Source: Candidatus Polarisedimenticolia bacterium (GTDB lineage Bacteria; Acidobacteriota; Polarisedimenticolia; Gp22-AA2). Taken from it: a stretch of DNA of 64,000 nt. This document shows positions 10,391-19,419 of this stretch, in pieces. The stretch lies in NCBI GenBank assembly GCA_036001465.1, contig DASYUH010000052.1:1-64000 (forward strand), written 5' to 3'. The notes beneath the pieces are model-generated. The model searched no databases, had not been told where the DNA came from, and worked only from the letters and a program-made list of their open reading frames with translations. The translations under genes were made by a program, and so were the position numbers. The number at the start of each line of letters is the position of its first letter. The first letter of the stretch is position 1.

Positions 10391-11863
10391 TCATCGCGCG
10401 CTTTCCACGATTTCCGGTCGCGGACTCTCCGCTTCGGCAAGCGCCACCCCGTTCTTGCCTCGTCCTTTGACCACGTACATCGCATGGTCGGCGCGCGCCA
10501 GCAGGTCGTCCCTGCTTTGACCGTGGTCGGGAAACGAGGCGATTCCCAGGCTGGCGCTGATGCGCACGTCCATTCCGTGGGACGCCAGAAACGGCGTTTC
10601 TTCAATCCGCTGCCGGATGCGTTCCGCGATGATGGCCGCGCCCTCCGGTCCCGTCTGCGGCAGGATCACGGTGAACTCGTCGCCGCCGAAGCGAGCCACG
10701 ATATCGATCTCGCGCACCGTCTGGGCGATGACCTTCCCCACTTCGACGAGCGTGCGGCTTCCCCAGAGGTGGCCGTGCTGATCGTTCACGTTCTTGAAGC
10801 CGTCCAGATCGAGGAAGATCAGGGACACCGGCGTGCGGTAACGCTTGCTGCGCTCAACCTCGCGCCTCAGCGTCGAGTTGAGGAAACGGGAGTTGTAGAG
10901 CTTGGTCAGGTCGTCCGTGATGGACAGTTCTTCCGATTTCCGCAGGAGCAGGGCGTTGTCGATCGCCACGCCCGCGGGCTCGAGCAGGGTCGCCAGCAGG
11001 CGGGCGTCGTGGTTCGTGAAATGGCCCGCCCGCACGCGGTCGACCGCCGCAACCACCCCGATCAGCCGCCCCCGGCTCAGGAGCGGCACGGCGACGACCG
11101 ACCGTGCGGGCACGGGCTTCGATGGATCCGCCGGGCCGAATGCGGAGGTGCCCGCATCGTCCAGGAGCACCGGCTGGCGTCTCTGCGCCGCGCGCCCGGC
11201 CACGCCTTCACCCATCCCGTAGCGTCTCCCCTTGAGCGCGCCCATCCCCTCTCCGAATGTCCGCTCCACCGTGAGGAGACCCTGCTCCGGGTCGGACATC
11301 AGGAACATCCAGGCACGCAGCGCGAGAAACTCCCGCACCCGCTCCATCGCCACGTCCATGATGCGCTGGGGATCGAGCTCGTTGCTCGTGAGGCGCACGA
11401 TGGCGGCGTGGGCCTGCATGCGTGCCTCCGCGTCCCGCGACCGGAGGCTCTCCCGGCGGACGCGCTGCCGCAGGTCGGCGAGCTGACGTTCGCGATCGAT
11501 CAGGACCTCGACGAGGGCCGGATCGACCGGCAGGGTGATGGGAATCGCGGGAGCCTCGCCCTCCGGTCTCGGCCTGGCCCGGCCTCGGGCGGGACGACGA
11601 CCCTGCGTGCTCTGGAGTCGGAACGGCAGGAGAGGAGCGCCGCGGGCGAGCCGTTTGATCTCCCGGAGGCGAGCCGCGGACTCACCGGTCTCGTCCACCT
11701 GATACAGCACCGCGTCGATGCCATGAGACTTCAGGGCCTTCTCCTTCAGCCGGCCGAAGCGCGTCACCGTGAAGCGCTCGGAGTCGCCGCGCGATCGCCA
11801 GGCCGACCGACCGCCCTGCGTGCCGTCCAGGAGGACTACGAGGATTTTCGATTCAGGGCGCAT
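10391..11863 (-). CDS. GAF-domain diguanylate cyclase
   Basis: 490 residues. The N-terminal 60 residues (ILVVLLDGTQ, VDETGESAARL) look like a degenerate response-regulator-like fold. A GAF domain follows (about 155-310, SVVAVPLLSRGRLIGVV), then a GGDEF domain (about 325-485). The active-site signature RFGGDEF is intact, and the inhibitory c-di-GMP site REID sits exactly five residues before it, so product feedback is expected. It makes c-di-GMP from two GTP. No EAL or membrane segment is present. GAGGG lies 7 bases before the ATG, and the gene begins 11 bases after the FecR-like gene, so the pair is probably one operon. Confidence 0.93.
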   Translation of the reverse strand: MRPESKILVVLLDGTQGGRSAWRSRGDSERFTVTRFGRLKEKALKSHGIDAVLYQVDETGESAARLREIKRLARGAPLLPFRLQSTQGRRPARGRARPRPEGEAPAIPITLPVDPALVEVLIDRERQLADLRQRVRRESLRSRDAEARMQAHAAIVRLTSNELDPQRIMDVAMERVREFLALRAWMFLMSDPEQGLLTVERTFGEGMGALKGRRYGMGEGVAGRAAQRRQPVLLDDAGTSAFGPADPSKPVPARSVVAVPLLSRGRLIGVVAAVDRVRAGHFTNHDARLLATLLEPAGVAIDNALLLRKSEELSITDDLTKLYNSRFLNSTLRREVERSKRYRTPVSLIFLDLDGFKNVNDQHGHLWGSRTLVEVGKVIAQTVREIDIVARFGGDEFTVILPQTGPEGAAIIAERIRQRIEETPFLASHGMDVRISASLGIASFPDHGQSRDDLLARADHAMYVVKGRGKNGVALAEAESPRPEIVESAR

Positions 11864-11874
11864 GGCGAGTCCCT

Positions 11875-13323
11875 CTAGTAGGACTCCACGTAAACGCTGC
11901 GCCTCAGCCGCGTCGTATTTCCCGCCCCGTCCTGGGCCACGATCTGGACCTCGTTGGGGCCGTCCCTCTTCATCCGCACGACGGCCGTGAAGGCCCCGTC
12001 GTCATAAACATCCACCTTCTGGCCGTCCACGAGAAGGACGGCGCCCGGCTCGGTCCGGCCGTTGATGATGACCAGGTGGCCGGAAGGCAGGAAATCGACG
12101 ACATCGAGAGGGGGCGGAGTGCTGTCGTCCAGGCGCTGCTCGCGAGAGCTGGCGACCTTGAATTTCCGGATCTCGGAGAAGTGGCTCTCCACGCGCGCGG
12201 CGTCGATGACCGAGACCTTCCAGTAGTAGTTGCCCTCCTGCAGGCCGGGGATCTGGACGCTGGTCGAGTGGATGTCGGACTTGTCGAGCAGCAGCTCGCC
12301 GAACAGCGCGGTGCGCGCGATCTGCAGGCGGTACCGTTCGCCCCCCGCGACCTTGGCCCAGCGCAGCGTGGTGGACTCCGCCGGAGGATCGTCGTGCAGG
12401 AAGACCCGCTGGTCGGTCGGATCGAGAAGGGCCGGCGGCGGCAGGAGTCGCACGCGGCTCACCACCTGCTCCGCGGTGACTTCCATCCGCTCGAGAGGCT
12501 TCAGGGTCATCGTCTTGCCGGCCGTCTGCACCTCCGCCGAGCCGCTCTGCACCTCCGTGCGGGTGCTCCGGGTCCCGGCGTCGTAGGCCACCTGGAATTG
12601 CGATTTGTCCACGGCCCTCGCCGTCGCGGACTCGGTGGCCACCTCGTGGAAGGAGCCGGCCACGTTCGCCCCGGGCATCGTGGCCGAGACGCCGCCCCAG
12701 TTCAGCTTCTCGCGGACCTTGCGCACTTTGGTCGTGGGGTCCTCGAACAGCTCCCGAATCTCCAGCAGGGAGCCGGGGTTGATCGTCGTGATCGTCCCGT
12801 CGAAGTAGATGATCTGGGCCGACCCGTTGCTCGCGGTCTTGATCTGGTCTCCGACCTTGAGGGCGGTGTTCCCGCTGACGTCGTCCCAGACGAATTGTCT
12901 CGAGCGCTTGATTTTGACGTCGCCCTCGTACTTGTAGATCTTCGCGGTGAAGCTCTCGCCGGCAGAACCTTCAAGGATTTTCTGCGAGAAGGATTGCGAT
13001 TGCTGGGCCGCCGCGCGGGCTTCGACGAAGTCCTTGCGCTCGTAAAGCAGCCGGGCCGAGTCCAGGATCTTGCCGGCGCTCTCGATGACCCGCGCGAAGG
13101 ATGGATCGGCGCCTGCCGAAGCCTCCCGGTACATGCGCTCGGCCCGGTTGATGTCCTGCAGCGCCAGCTCCTCGGGAGTGGCTCGTCGTGCGGCGCGCAG
13201 GTAGAAGAACACGCCGCCCATCGCGAGCAGCAGGACCAGGTACACGACGCCCCTCATGATGCTGCGATACGAGATGGTCGCCCAATCGAGGAGGATCGGT
13301 GGTTTGTGGCTGGCCTGCCCCAT
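11875..13323 (-). CDS. FecR-domain membrane-anchored protein
   Basis: 482 residues with one membrane helix near residues 22-45, so most of the protein is periplasmic. After a helical TPR-like stretch (about 50-130) comes a FecR-type beta domain (about 135-260: VGDQIKTASNGSAQIIYFDG). A fibronectin-like segment with RYRLQIARTALF and GNYYWKVSV follows, and then a C-terminal Ig-like domain (VIINGRTEPGAVLLVDGQKV). FecR domains in such proteins are thought to bind envelope polymers or relay signals; here no sigma factor or TonB receptor is adjacent. The ATG at 13323 follows GAGG by 8 bases. It is transcribed with the diguanylate cyclase and could feed it a periplasmic signal; that link is inference. 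Confidence 0.85.
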   Translation of the reverse strand: MGQASHKPPILLDWATISYRSIMRGVVYLVLLLAMGGVFFYLRAARRATPEELALQDINRAERMYREASAGADPSFARVIESAGKILDSARLLYERKDFVEARAAAQQSQSFSQKILEGSAGESFTAKIYKYEGDVKIKRSRQFVWDDVSGNTALKVGDQIKTASNGSAQIIYFDGTITTINPGSLLEIRELFEDPTTKVRKVREKLNWGGVSATMPGANVAGSFHEVATESATARAVDKSQFQVAYDAGTRSTRTEVQSGSAEVQTAGKTMTLKPLERMEVTAEQVVSRVRLLPPPALLDPTDQRVFLHDDPPAESTTLRWAKVAGGERYRLQIARTALFGELLLDKSDIHSTSVQIPGLQEGNYYWKVSVIDAARVESHFSEIRKFKVASSREQRLDDSTPPPLDVVDFLPSGHLVIINGRTEPGAVLLVDGQKVDVYDDGAFTAVVRMKRDGPNEVQIVAQDGAGNTTRLRRSVYVESY

Positions 13324-13463
13324 GAAGGTGTCCTCAAGACCCTGAGGTCTCCGGGCCCACACGGGGCGCGAGACTCAGGCTTTTCTCTCAACCCACTGAG
13401 CAGACACGGCTTAGGGCCACAGGGGTCGTGGCCCCGCGCCGATCGCTCCAGGATACCGACTCA

Positions 13464-13491
13464 AATATAGGAGTGGCGGGGCATTACGCAA
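13464..13491 (-). promoter_or_regulatory. Promoter of the FecR-GGDEF pair
   Basis: Minus strand TTGCGT (13486-13491), 16-base spacer, TATATT (13464-13469). Start would be near 13457, a leader of about 130 bases. The plus strand of the same gap carries a weaker candidate for ppiD (TTGCGG at 13501, 18 bases, TAGACT). Confidence 0.55.
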
Positions 13492-13583
13492 GAGATCCAC
13501 TTGCGGGCCCCTCCCCTCCGCCGTTAGACTGGTGGCTCTCCAAGGCGACCATAGGCCCTGTAGACACCCGAGGAAGAGTACCG

Positions 13584-15476
13584 ATGCTGAAGCAGATGCG
13601 CGACTCGTTCCGCTACCTCAAGTGGCTTCTCGTCATCATCATTTTTATGTTCATCTGGTGGGCTTTCGCCACCTGGGGCGGCGGCACGTCGCGATCGCGC
13701 CCCGAGGCGGAATGGGCCGCCAGGGTCAATGGCGTGTCGATCCCCGTGGCCACCCTGCAGTCGTATGCCCGGCGCCTCGACAGCACGTACCAGTCGATCC
13801 TCGGGGAGCAGTACGCCCAGCAGAGGTCCCTGATCCGGATTGGACAGCAGGCGATCAACACCCTCGTCGAGCAGGAGCTGATCTACCAGGAGGCCCTGCG
13901 CCAGGGGATCACGGTGACCGCCCGCGAAGTCGTCGATGCCATCATGCGCGATCCGAACTTCCAGGAGGGCGGCCAGTTCATCGGCAAGGAGCGCTATCAC
14001 AATCTGTTCCGTGGCAACCGGATGAGCGTCTCCGATTACGAGGACCAGGTGCGCCGGGGCCTGGTGATCGACAAGTTCCGCCGCATGATCGAAGACGGCG
14101 TCACCGTCAGCGATGCGGAGATCCAGGACGAGTTCCGGAAGCGGAACGAGAAGGCGAATGTCGAGTACATCCTCGTCGATCCGGCCAAGGCGGGAGTGGC
14201 GTCATCCCCCGGCGAATCCGAATTGAAGTCGTACTACGACGGGCACCTCGACCGGTACGCCCAGGGAGAGGGCCGCACGGGGATCTTCGTTCTCTTCGGC
14301 GCATCGGAGGTCGCCTCATCCCAGAACGTCTCCGATCAGGACGTGACGGACGCCTACGAGCGATTCAAGGCCACCCGTTTCAACACCGGCGAGCAGCGTT
14401 GCGCCTCGCACATCCTCTTCAAGGTGCCAAGCGGCGCCGCCGCCGACGTCGTGGCCAAGGCCGAGAACAAGGCGCGCGACGTCCTAAAGCGCGCCCGGTC
14501 GGGCGGTGATTTCGCCGAGCTGGCGCGCAAGTTCTCCGAGGATTCGACGGCGCAGGTCGGCGGCGACCTCAAGTGTTTCGGCCGCGGCCAGATGGTCAAG
14601 GATTTCGAGGACGCGGCCTTCACCCTTCCGGAAGGGGGCCTCAGCGACCTGGTGCGGTCGCCCTTCGGATTCCATATCATCAAGGTCACGGGCAGCCGCC
14701 CGCCGCACACCACGCCCCTCGAGGAGGTCCGCGATACGCTCCGGCAGGAGATTCAGCTTGATCGCGCCCGCTCGGAAGTGCAGAAGCGCAGCGCCGAATT
14801 CGCGCGCGCCGCCGCGGGAGGCAACCTGGAGGAGGTGGCCAAATCGCAGCGACTCACGGTCCAGCAGACCGGCGAGGTCCGGGAGGGCGACTCCCTGCCG
14901 GGCCTGATGGCCTCCCAGGCCGTCGTCGAACGCATGCTCAAGCTGGCGCCCGGCCAGGTGAGCGATCCGATCCCCCTGCCGACGGGCCAGATCGTGGTCC
15001 AGGTCACCGGAACCCTGCCGTCGTCTCCCAGGCCATTCCAGGAGTCGCGCGCGCAGATCCTCAAGGATTTCCAGGAGGAGCGCGCGCGTCAGAATGTCGC
15101 CCGCATCGTCGGCTCTGCGGGCGGCCTGCAGGCGGCGGCCCGCGCCCTGAAGACCGAGATCAAGAAACAGGCCGACGTGACACGCGGCTCCAGCCTTCCG
15201 GGCGTCCCACCGGATGCCGCCATCGAGAAGCAGATTGCCGGCCTCGCACCCGGGACGCTGGGTGATCCGGTCTCCACATCCGCCGGGATCGTCGTGCTCA
15301 GCGTGACGGAGCGCCGGGACCACAAGGACGAGTTCAACTCGCAGCGTGACTCCATCAGCGACGGTCTCCTGCGCCAGCGCCAGGACCGCCTGTACCGCGC
15401 GCTGGTCAAACGCCTGCGGGAGCGTGGCGACGTCCTGCTCAATGAGGCGGCGATCAAGTCCATGGACCAGGCCTGA
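13584..15476 (+). CDS. ppiD: PpiD/SurA-like membrane-anchored peptidyl-prolyl isomerase
   Basis: 630 residues, the length of PpiD. One N-terminal membrane helix (about 14-32, WLLVIIIFMFIWWAFATWG) anchors a periplasmic chaperone. The SurA-like N domain (about 45-190) is followed by a parvulin domain at about 270-370 with CASHILFK, GGDFAELARKFSED and FGFHIIKVTG. A second, degenerate parvulin-like region lies at about 400-560 (APGQVSDPIPLPTGQIVVQV). It assists folding of exported and outer-membrane proteins. The ATG at 13584 is preceded by AGGAAG; longer frames upstream add unconserved Pro/Arg-rich sequence. It is divergent from the FecR gene and is followed by a separately promoted TPR gene. 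Confidence 0.88.
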   Translation: MLKQMRDSFRYLKWLLVIIIFMFIWWAFATWGGGTSRSRPEAEWAARVNGVSIPVATLQSYARRLDSTYQSILGEQYAQQRSLIRIGQQAINTLVEQELIYQEALRQGITVTAREVVDAIMRDPNFQEGGQFIGKERYHNLFRGNRMSVSDYEDQVRRGLVIDKFRRMIEDGVTVSDAEIQDEFRKRNEKANVEYILVDPAKAGVASSPGESELKSYYDGHLDRYAQGEGRTGIFVLFGASEVASSQNVSDQDVTDAYERFKATRFNTGEQRCASHILFKVPSGAAADVVAKAENKARDVLKRARSGGDFAELARKFSEDSTAQVGGDLKCFGRGQMVKDFEDAAFTLPEGGLSDLVRSPFGFHIIKVTGSRPPHTTPLEEVRDTLRQEIQLDRARSEVQKRSAEFARAAAGGNLEEVAKSQRLTVQQTGEVREGDSLPGLMASQAVVERMLKLAPGQVSDPIPLPTGQIVVQVTGTLPSSPRPFQESRAQILKDFQEERARQNVARIVGSAGGLQAAARALKTEIKKQADVTRGSSLPGVPPDAAIEKQIAGLAPGTLGDPVSTSAGIVVLSVTERRDHKDEFNSQRDSISDGLLRQRQDRLYRALVKRLRERGDVLLNEAAIKSMDQA

Positions 15477-15543
15477 TCACCCAGGCGCAGACTGACGTTA
15501 TTGTGATGGCCCCTCTCCCCCGGACGGGATTCCGATCCCGGCC

Positions 15544-15571
15544 TTGAAGTTCGCTTCCCCGGCCCTATATT
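15544..15571 (+). promoter_or_regulatory. Promoter of the small TPR gene
   Basis: TTGAAG (15544-15549), 16-base spacer, TATATT (15566-15571). The predicted start near 15578 leaves about 15 bases before the ATG, just enough for the GGGAGG at 15584-15589. Confidence 0.58.
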
Positions 15572-15593
15572 TTTCCGTACACCGGGAGGTCGC

Positions 15594-16103
15594 ATGCGTC
15601 GTTCCGCGTCCCAGAATGCCTTCCTCAAGGGCCAGGACGCCGCAAGGCGCGGCGCTTTTCTCGAGGCGCTCGCGTATTTCGAGGCCTCCGTGCATCTAGC
15701 GCGCCGGCACGAGGAATCGGCGGTGCCGATGAAGTACCTCTCGTATTACGGGTGGTGCCTGGCGATGTCGTCGGATCGTCTTCAGGAAGCGATGGCGGTC
15801 TGCGAGGCCGCGGCGCGCGCGGAGTTCTACGACCCGGAGATTCGCCTGAACCTGGGCCGGGTCTACCTCCGGGCGGGAGACCGGGGGCTGGCCTTCGGGA
15901 CCTTCGTCTCGGGCTTGCGGTTGAGTCCGGACCACCCGCACTTGAAAAGGGAGATCAGGCGACTCGGGATTCGGCGACGGCCGGTGGTGCAGTTTCTGGC
16001 GCGCAGTCATCCGCTCAACCGGATCCTCGGGCTCTGGCGTGGCGGCCTGGCAGGGGGCGGATCGAAGCGACCCGGGGTCCTGGCTCGCTCTAGATTGGAG
16101 TGA
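15594..16103 (+). CDS. Small TPR protein of unknown function
   Basis: 169 residues with no signal peptide. Two to three TPR-like helix pairs are visible: GQDAARRGAFLEALAYFEAS (about 13-35), MKYLSYYGWCLAM (about 46-58) and IRLNLGRVYLRAGDRGLAF (about 83-102). The C-terminal third is basic. TPR units mediate protein contacts; no partner can be named. GGGAGG lies 5 bases before the ATG and a good promoter precedes it. Its last 14 bases overlap the end of the convergent metalloprotease gene. Confidence 0.78.
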   Translation: MRRSASQNAFLKGQDAARRGAFLEALAYFEASVHLARRHEESAVPMKYLSYYGWCLAMSSDRLQEAMAVCEAAARAEFYDPEIRLNLGRVYLRAGDRGLAFGTFVSGLRLSPDHPHLKREIRRLGIRRRPVVQFLARSHPLNRILGLWRGGLAGGGSKRPGVLARSRLE

Positions 16104-19100
16104 TTGCGGACGTGGCGCTTCCGCCTGCGGTCGAGTTGACGGTGACGGTGCCGGGATTCGTGGTCGGAGCGACCGTCAGCCGGTAGACGCTGGCCGCGGG
16201 GACCCAGGTCATGACCCCGTAGCCCTGGACCGAAAGGGTGACCGACCCCAGGGGATAGTTGGTCCTCGCCTCCACGGTCAGCGTGCTGTTCGAGATCCTG
16301 TAGGTCGCCAGGGTGATCGTGACCTGTTCGACGACGTCGTCGATGATGTTGTTGCAGTCGTCGTCGACCCCGTTGAACACCTCGACGGCGTTCGGATGGA
16401 TGGCGGCCACGGAGTCGTTGCAGTCCCCGGCGCAGGTCGTGTAGGTGTCGTTGTCCTGGTCGAACCCCTCGTCCACGCTGCCGTCGCAGTCGTCGTCCAC
16501 GCCGTTGCAGAACTCGGTCGTCGGCGAACCCGCCACGACGCTGCAGGTGGTGGTGCTGGGAGACGCGCAGACGATGGTTCCGGCGCGGAAGCAGCCGCCG
16601 ATGCCTGCGCTGCAGAAGACGCCGGTGCCGAACCCTTCGTCGATCGTGCCGTCGCAGTCATCGTCCCTGGCGTTGCAGATCTCCGTGACTCCCGGGTGGA
16701 CGGCCGCGATGTTGTCATCGCAGTCGACGTCGGCGAAGAAACCGTCGCCGTCGTGGTCCTGGCAGGCATCGCCCAGCCCGTTGCCATCCCCGTCGCTCTG
16801 GCTGGGATTGTACGTGGCCAGGCAGTTGTCGCAAGCCTCCCCCCGTCCGTCGCGGTCCTGGTCGGCCTGGGAGGCGTTCGAAACGAGCGGGCAGTTGTCG
16901 GTCATGTCGAGCACGAGATCGCCGTCGGTGTCACGGTTCTGGGCCTGGCAGGGCACGGCGATCGGCCGGACGATCCCGCCTGTGCCGGTGCCGAGCGTTC
17001 CCTCCCCGCAGACGTTCTTGGCGGCCTGGAGGTAGTAATAGAAGGTCCCGCGTGGCGGCGACTGCGTCTCCGACAGCTGGAGGTTCGCCGCCTCCGACAT
17101 GAGGCAGGCGCTCTGGAAGCCCCAGCCGGTGATCGGGACCTGCCCGCGATAGACGTTGAAGACGTTGGCCTGGGCGACCGGCGTCCAGATCAGGAGGTTG
17201 CTGTCCGGAGAGCCGCTCACGACCAGGTTGAGCGCCTCTCCGGGCACGCTGGCGACGGAATAGAGGACGGGCGCGCAGTCGGCGCCATCCAACACCCCGT
17301 CATTGTCGTCATCCGGGTCGAAGCAGTCCTTCACGCCATCGAGGTCGGTGTCCGGAAACCCTTCGTCGACCCCCAGGCTGCAATTGTCGTCCACGCCGTT
17401 GCACGCCTCCGCCTGCCCCGGATTGATCAGGGGGTTGGCGTCGTTGCAGTCCCCGTTGCAGGTGGTGAAGAGGTCGCCGTCGGCGTCGAACCCGTCGTCG
17501 ACGGTCATGTTGCAGTTGTCGTCGATGCCGTTGCAGATCTCGGTCCGCCCCGGATTGATGAGCGGATTGGAGTCGTTGCAATCGCCGCCACAGGAGCTGT
17601 AGCTGTCGCCGTCGGCGTCGAAGCCTTCGTCGACCACCCCGTTGCAGTTGTCGTCGGCGCTGTTGCAGATCTCCGGGACGCCGGGATGGATCTGGGCGTT
17701 GCCATCGTTGCAGTCGCCGTTGCAGGTGGTGAAGCCGTCCCCGTCGCGGTCGAAGCCCTCGTCCACCCGGGTGTCGCAGTTGTCATCGAAGCCGTTGCAG
17801 CGCTCCGTCGCCCCGGGATGGACCAGCGGATCGTTGTCGTTGCAGTCGGTGTCGGTGGAGTATCCGTCGCCGTCGCTGTCGATGCCGCCGGTGCTGGCGG
17901 CGATCCGCAGATCGTACGACCCGTAGATGCCGAAGTCCGGGGAATGGACCGCCCGGACGTACAGACGTCCGGTGGACGGCGGCGTGTAGACGATCAGCGA
18001 GGACGCGTCGGTCGCGCTCCGGTCGTCGTTGCTGGCCAGCACGGTGCTGCCGTTGCTGGCCAGGAGCGTCAGCGCCGTGTTGGCGTCCCCCAGGAGGCTG
18101 AGCGTCTCGATGGTATAGCTGGTCCCGCCCACGGCATCGAAGGCGAACACGTCGGTGTCCGCCTCGCCCAGAAGATCGCCGTTCCGATCGGCGAAGAAGG
18201 TGGCGTGCTGGGCGGCGGTGCTGGGGACGAGAAGACGCGCCTCGGCCACGGAGTCGTTCATTTCGAACGCGTCGACGAAATACTCGACCCCGAGCTCACG
18301 GAAGGCCGCCTTCATCTCGGCGAACCGGCCATTGTTCACCGTGGGGTAGAACCAGCTGTCCCAGAAGTCTTCCAGGCTGATGTTGGTGGTCGCGGGCAGC
18401 CGGATCGTCATGGCCCGCCAGTACTCGGCGTCGAGTCCCTGCAGGAGGTCCCAGGGCTCCTCCGTTCCGGGCGTCTCGTCGGGGGTCGCCGGGCCGTCGC
18501 CGATGTCCCAGAGCGCGGCGTACACCGTCGTCTCGCTGGAGGCGCCGCGGCAGATGAACGGGATCTGCGTCTCGGCGTCGAAGTAGAACTGGAGGTTGCC
18601 TGGCCCGGGCAGTCCCGTGGTGCGGACGTACGTCGAGGCATGGGGCAGGTTGGCGAAGCGCCGCGCCGACAGGCCGAAGAAGGTCGCGTTCCCCTCGTCA
18701 AACGCCAGCATGAGGTTCTGGTTGCAGTCGCTCAGGTGGTGCTCGAGAGCCGGGCTGTCGGAAGCCGAAAAATTGTACTGGGCATAATGCCCCATCTCGT
18801 GCATGACCACCGTGTCGTCGTATCCCGCGTTGCGCGCCTGGGTGATCGTGTCGTTCGAGGGATTGAAGCTCGAGAGATTGGGGTTCGCCGCATTGAACAC
18901 CACGATGAGGAGCGGGTACGATCCGGCGCCCCGCATCGAAGCGAGGTATTCGCTTCCGACGAGGACGGAGTCATAGAGATTGAACGGCTCGCCCCCCGCT
19001 CCCGGCGTGGCCGCGAGGGTCCCGATGAACAGGTCCTGGTTCGGCGGGTGGGCGGTGAACAGTTGCGTCCGGACCGACCAGATGTCCCCCGACTGGTTCC

Positions 19101-19419
19101 CGGAACGGATGTCGATCGGCACGTTGGTGGTCGTCTGGCGGCGGGCCAGGACGCGGACGTAGATGTCCTTGGTCTGCGAGGCCACGACCCCCAGGACGAA
19201 GTTGCCCGTGGCGTCGGTGACCCCGCTCCCGACGATCTTGGTCCCCTCCAGGACCTGGACGGAGGCGAACCGGATCGGCTTCTGGGGCTCGACCCCCGTG
19301 AAGCCGTTGGCGTCGAACTCGCGGTCGACGTAGACGAACCGGCCGCTCACGTTGTAATCGGCGAGAGCGGGGACGATGGCGGCGGCGACTACGAGGAACG
19401 CCAGGAAGAGTCGCCTCAT
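16090..19419 (-). CDS. Secreted HExxH metalloprotease with PPC domain and MopE/thrombospondin-type repeats
   Basis: 1109 residues with a clear signal peptide (MRRLFLAFLVVAAAIVPALA). Order: a carboxypeptidase-regulatory-like beta domain (about 22-115); a zinc metallopeptidase region with HEMGH (His207, Glu208, His211) and a downstream AFDEGNA that may supply the third ligand; a pre-peptidase C-terminal (PPC) domain (about 395-510). After these come calcium-type Asp-rich repeats (about 512-715), a fibronectin-like insert (about 725-830), further thrombospondin type 3 and MopE-type repeats (about 835-1033), and a C-terminal beta domain. It probably acts outside the cell; substrate unknown. Its ATG overlaps the stop of the preceding 180-residue gene by 4 bases, so the two are coupled. 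Confidence 0.85.
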   Translation of the reverse strand: MRRLFLAFLVVAAAIVPALADYNVSGRFVYVDREFDANGFTGVEPQKPIRFASVQVLEGTKIVGSGVTDATGNFVLGVVASQTKDIYVRVLARRQTTTNVPIDIRSGNQSGDIWSVRTQLFTAHPPNQDLFIGTLAATPGAGGEPFNLYDSVLVGSEYLASMRGAGSYPLLIVVFNAANPNLSSFNPSNDTITQARNAGYDDTVVMHEMGHYAQYNFSASDSPALEHHLSDCNQNLMLAFDEGNATFFGLSARRFANLPHASTYVRTTGLPGPGNLQFYFDAETQIPFICRGASSETTVYAALWDIGDGPATPDETPGTEEPWDLLQGLDAEYWRAMTIRLPATTNISLEDFWDSWFYPTVNNGRFAEMKAAFRELGVEYFVDAFEMNDSVAEARLLVPSTAAQHATFFADRNGDLLGEADTDVFAFDAVGGTSYTIETLSLLGDANTALTLLASNGSTVLASNDDRSATDASSLIVYTPPSTGRLYVRAVHSPDFGIYGSYDLRIAASTGGIDSDGDGYSTDTDCNDNDPLVHPGATERCNGFDDNCDTRVDEGFDRDGDGFTTCNGDCNDGNAQIHPGVPEICNSADDNCNGVVDEGFDADGDSYSSCGGDCNDSNPLINPGRTEICNGIDDNCNMTVDDGFDADGDLFTTCNGDCNDANPLINPGQAEACNGVDDNCSLGVDEGFPDTDLDGVKDCFDPDDDNDGVLDGADCAPVLYSVASVPGEALNLVVSGSPDSNLLIWTPVAQANVFNVYRGQVPITGWGFQSACLMSEAANLQLSETQSPPRGTFYYYLQAAKNVCGEGTLGTGTGGIVRPIAVPCQAQNRDTDGDLVLDMTDNCPLVSNASQADQDRDGRGEACDNCLATYNPSQSDGDGNGLGDACQDHDGDGFFADVDCDDNIAAVHPGVTEICNARDDDCDGTIDEGFGTGVFCSAGIGGCFRAGTIVCASPSTTTCSVVAGSPTTEFCNGVDDDCDGSVDEGFDQDNDTYTTCAGDCNDSVAAIHPNAVEVFNGVDDDCNNIIDDVVEQVTITLATYRISNSTLTVEARTNYPLGSVTLSVQGYGVMTWVPAASVYRLTVAPTTNPGTVTVNSTAGGSATSAITPI
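16330..17885 (-). repeat. Tandem Asp/Cys-rich repeats inside the metalloprotease gene
   Basis: About seven imperfect copies of a unit of about 40 codons with the pattern D-DGD-DC-D, HPG--E-CNG-DD-C, VDEGF. Four are contiguous in the 5' part (about 17275-17885) and three in the 3' part (about 16330-16790), separated by a fibronectin-like insert and type 3 repeats (DNCPLVSN, DNCLATYN). The pattern is the putative metal-binding MopE motif; bound calcium is inferred. Confidence 0.8.

Noticed and set aside
16330-17885. CRISPR-like or satellite repeats
   Set aside because: The periodicity is in the coding frame and corresponds to degenerate protein repeats, not identical DNA repeats with spacers.
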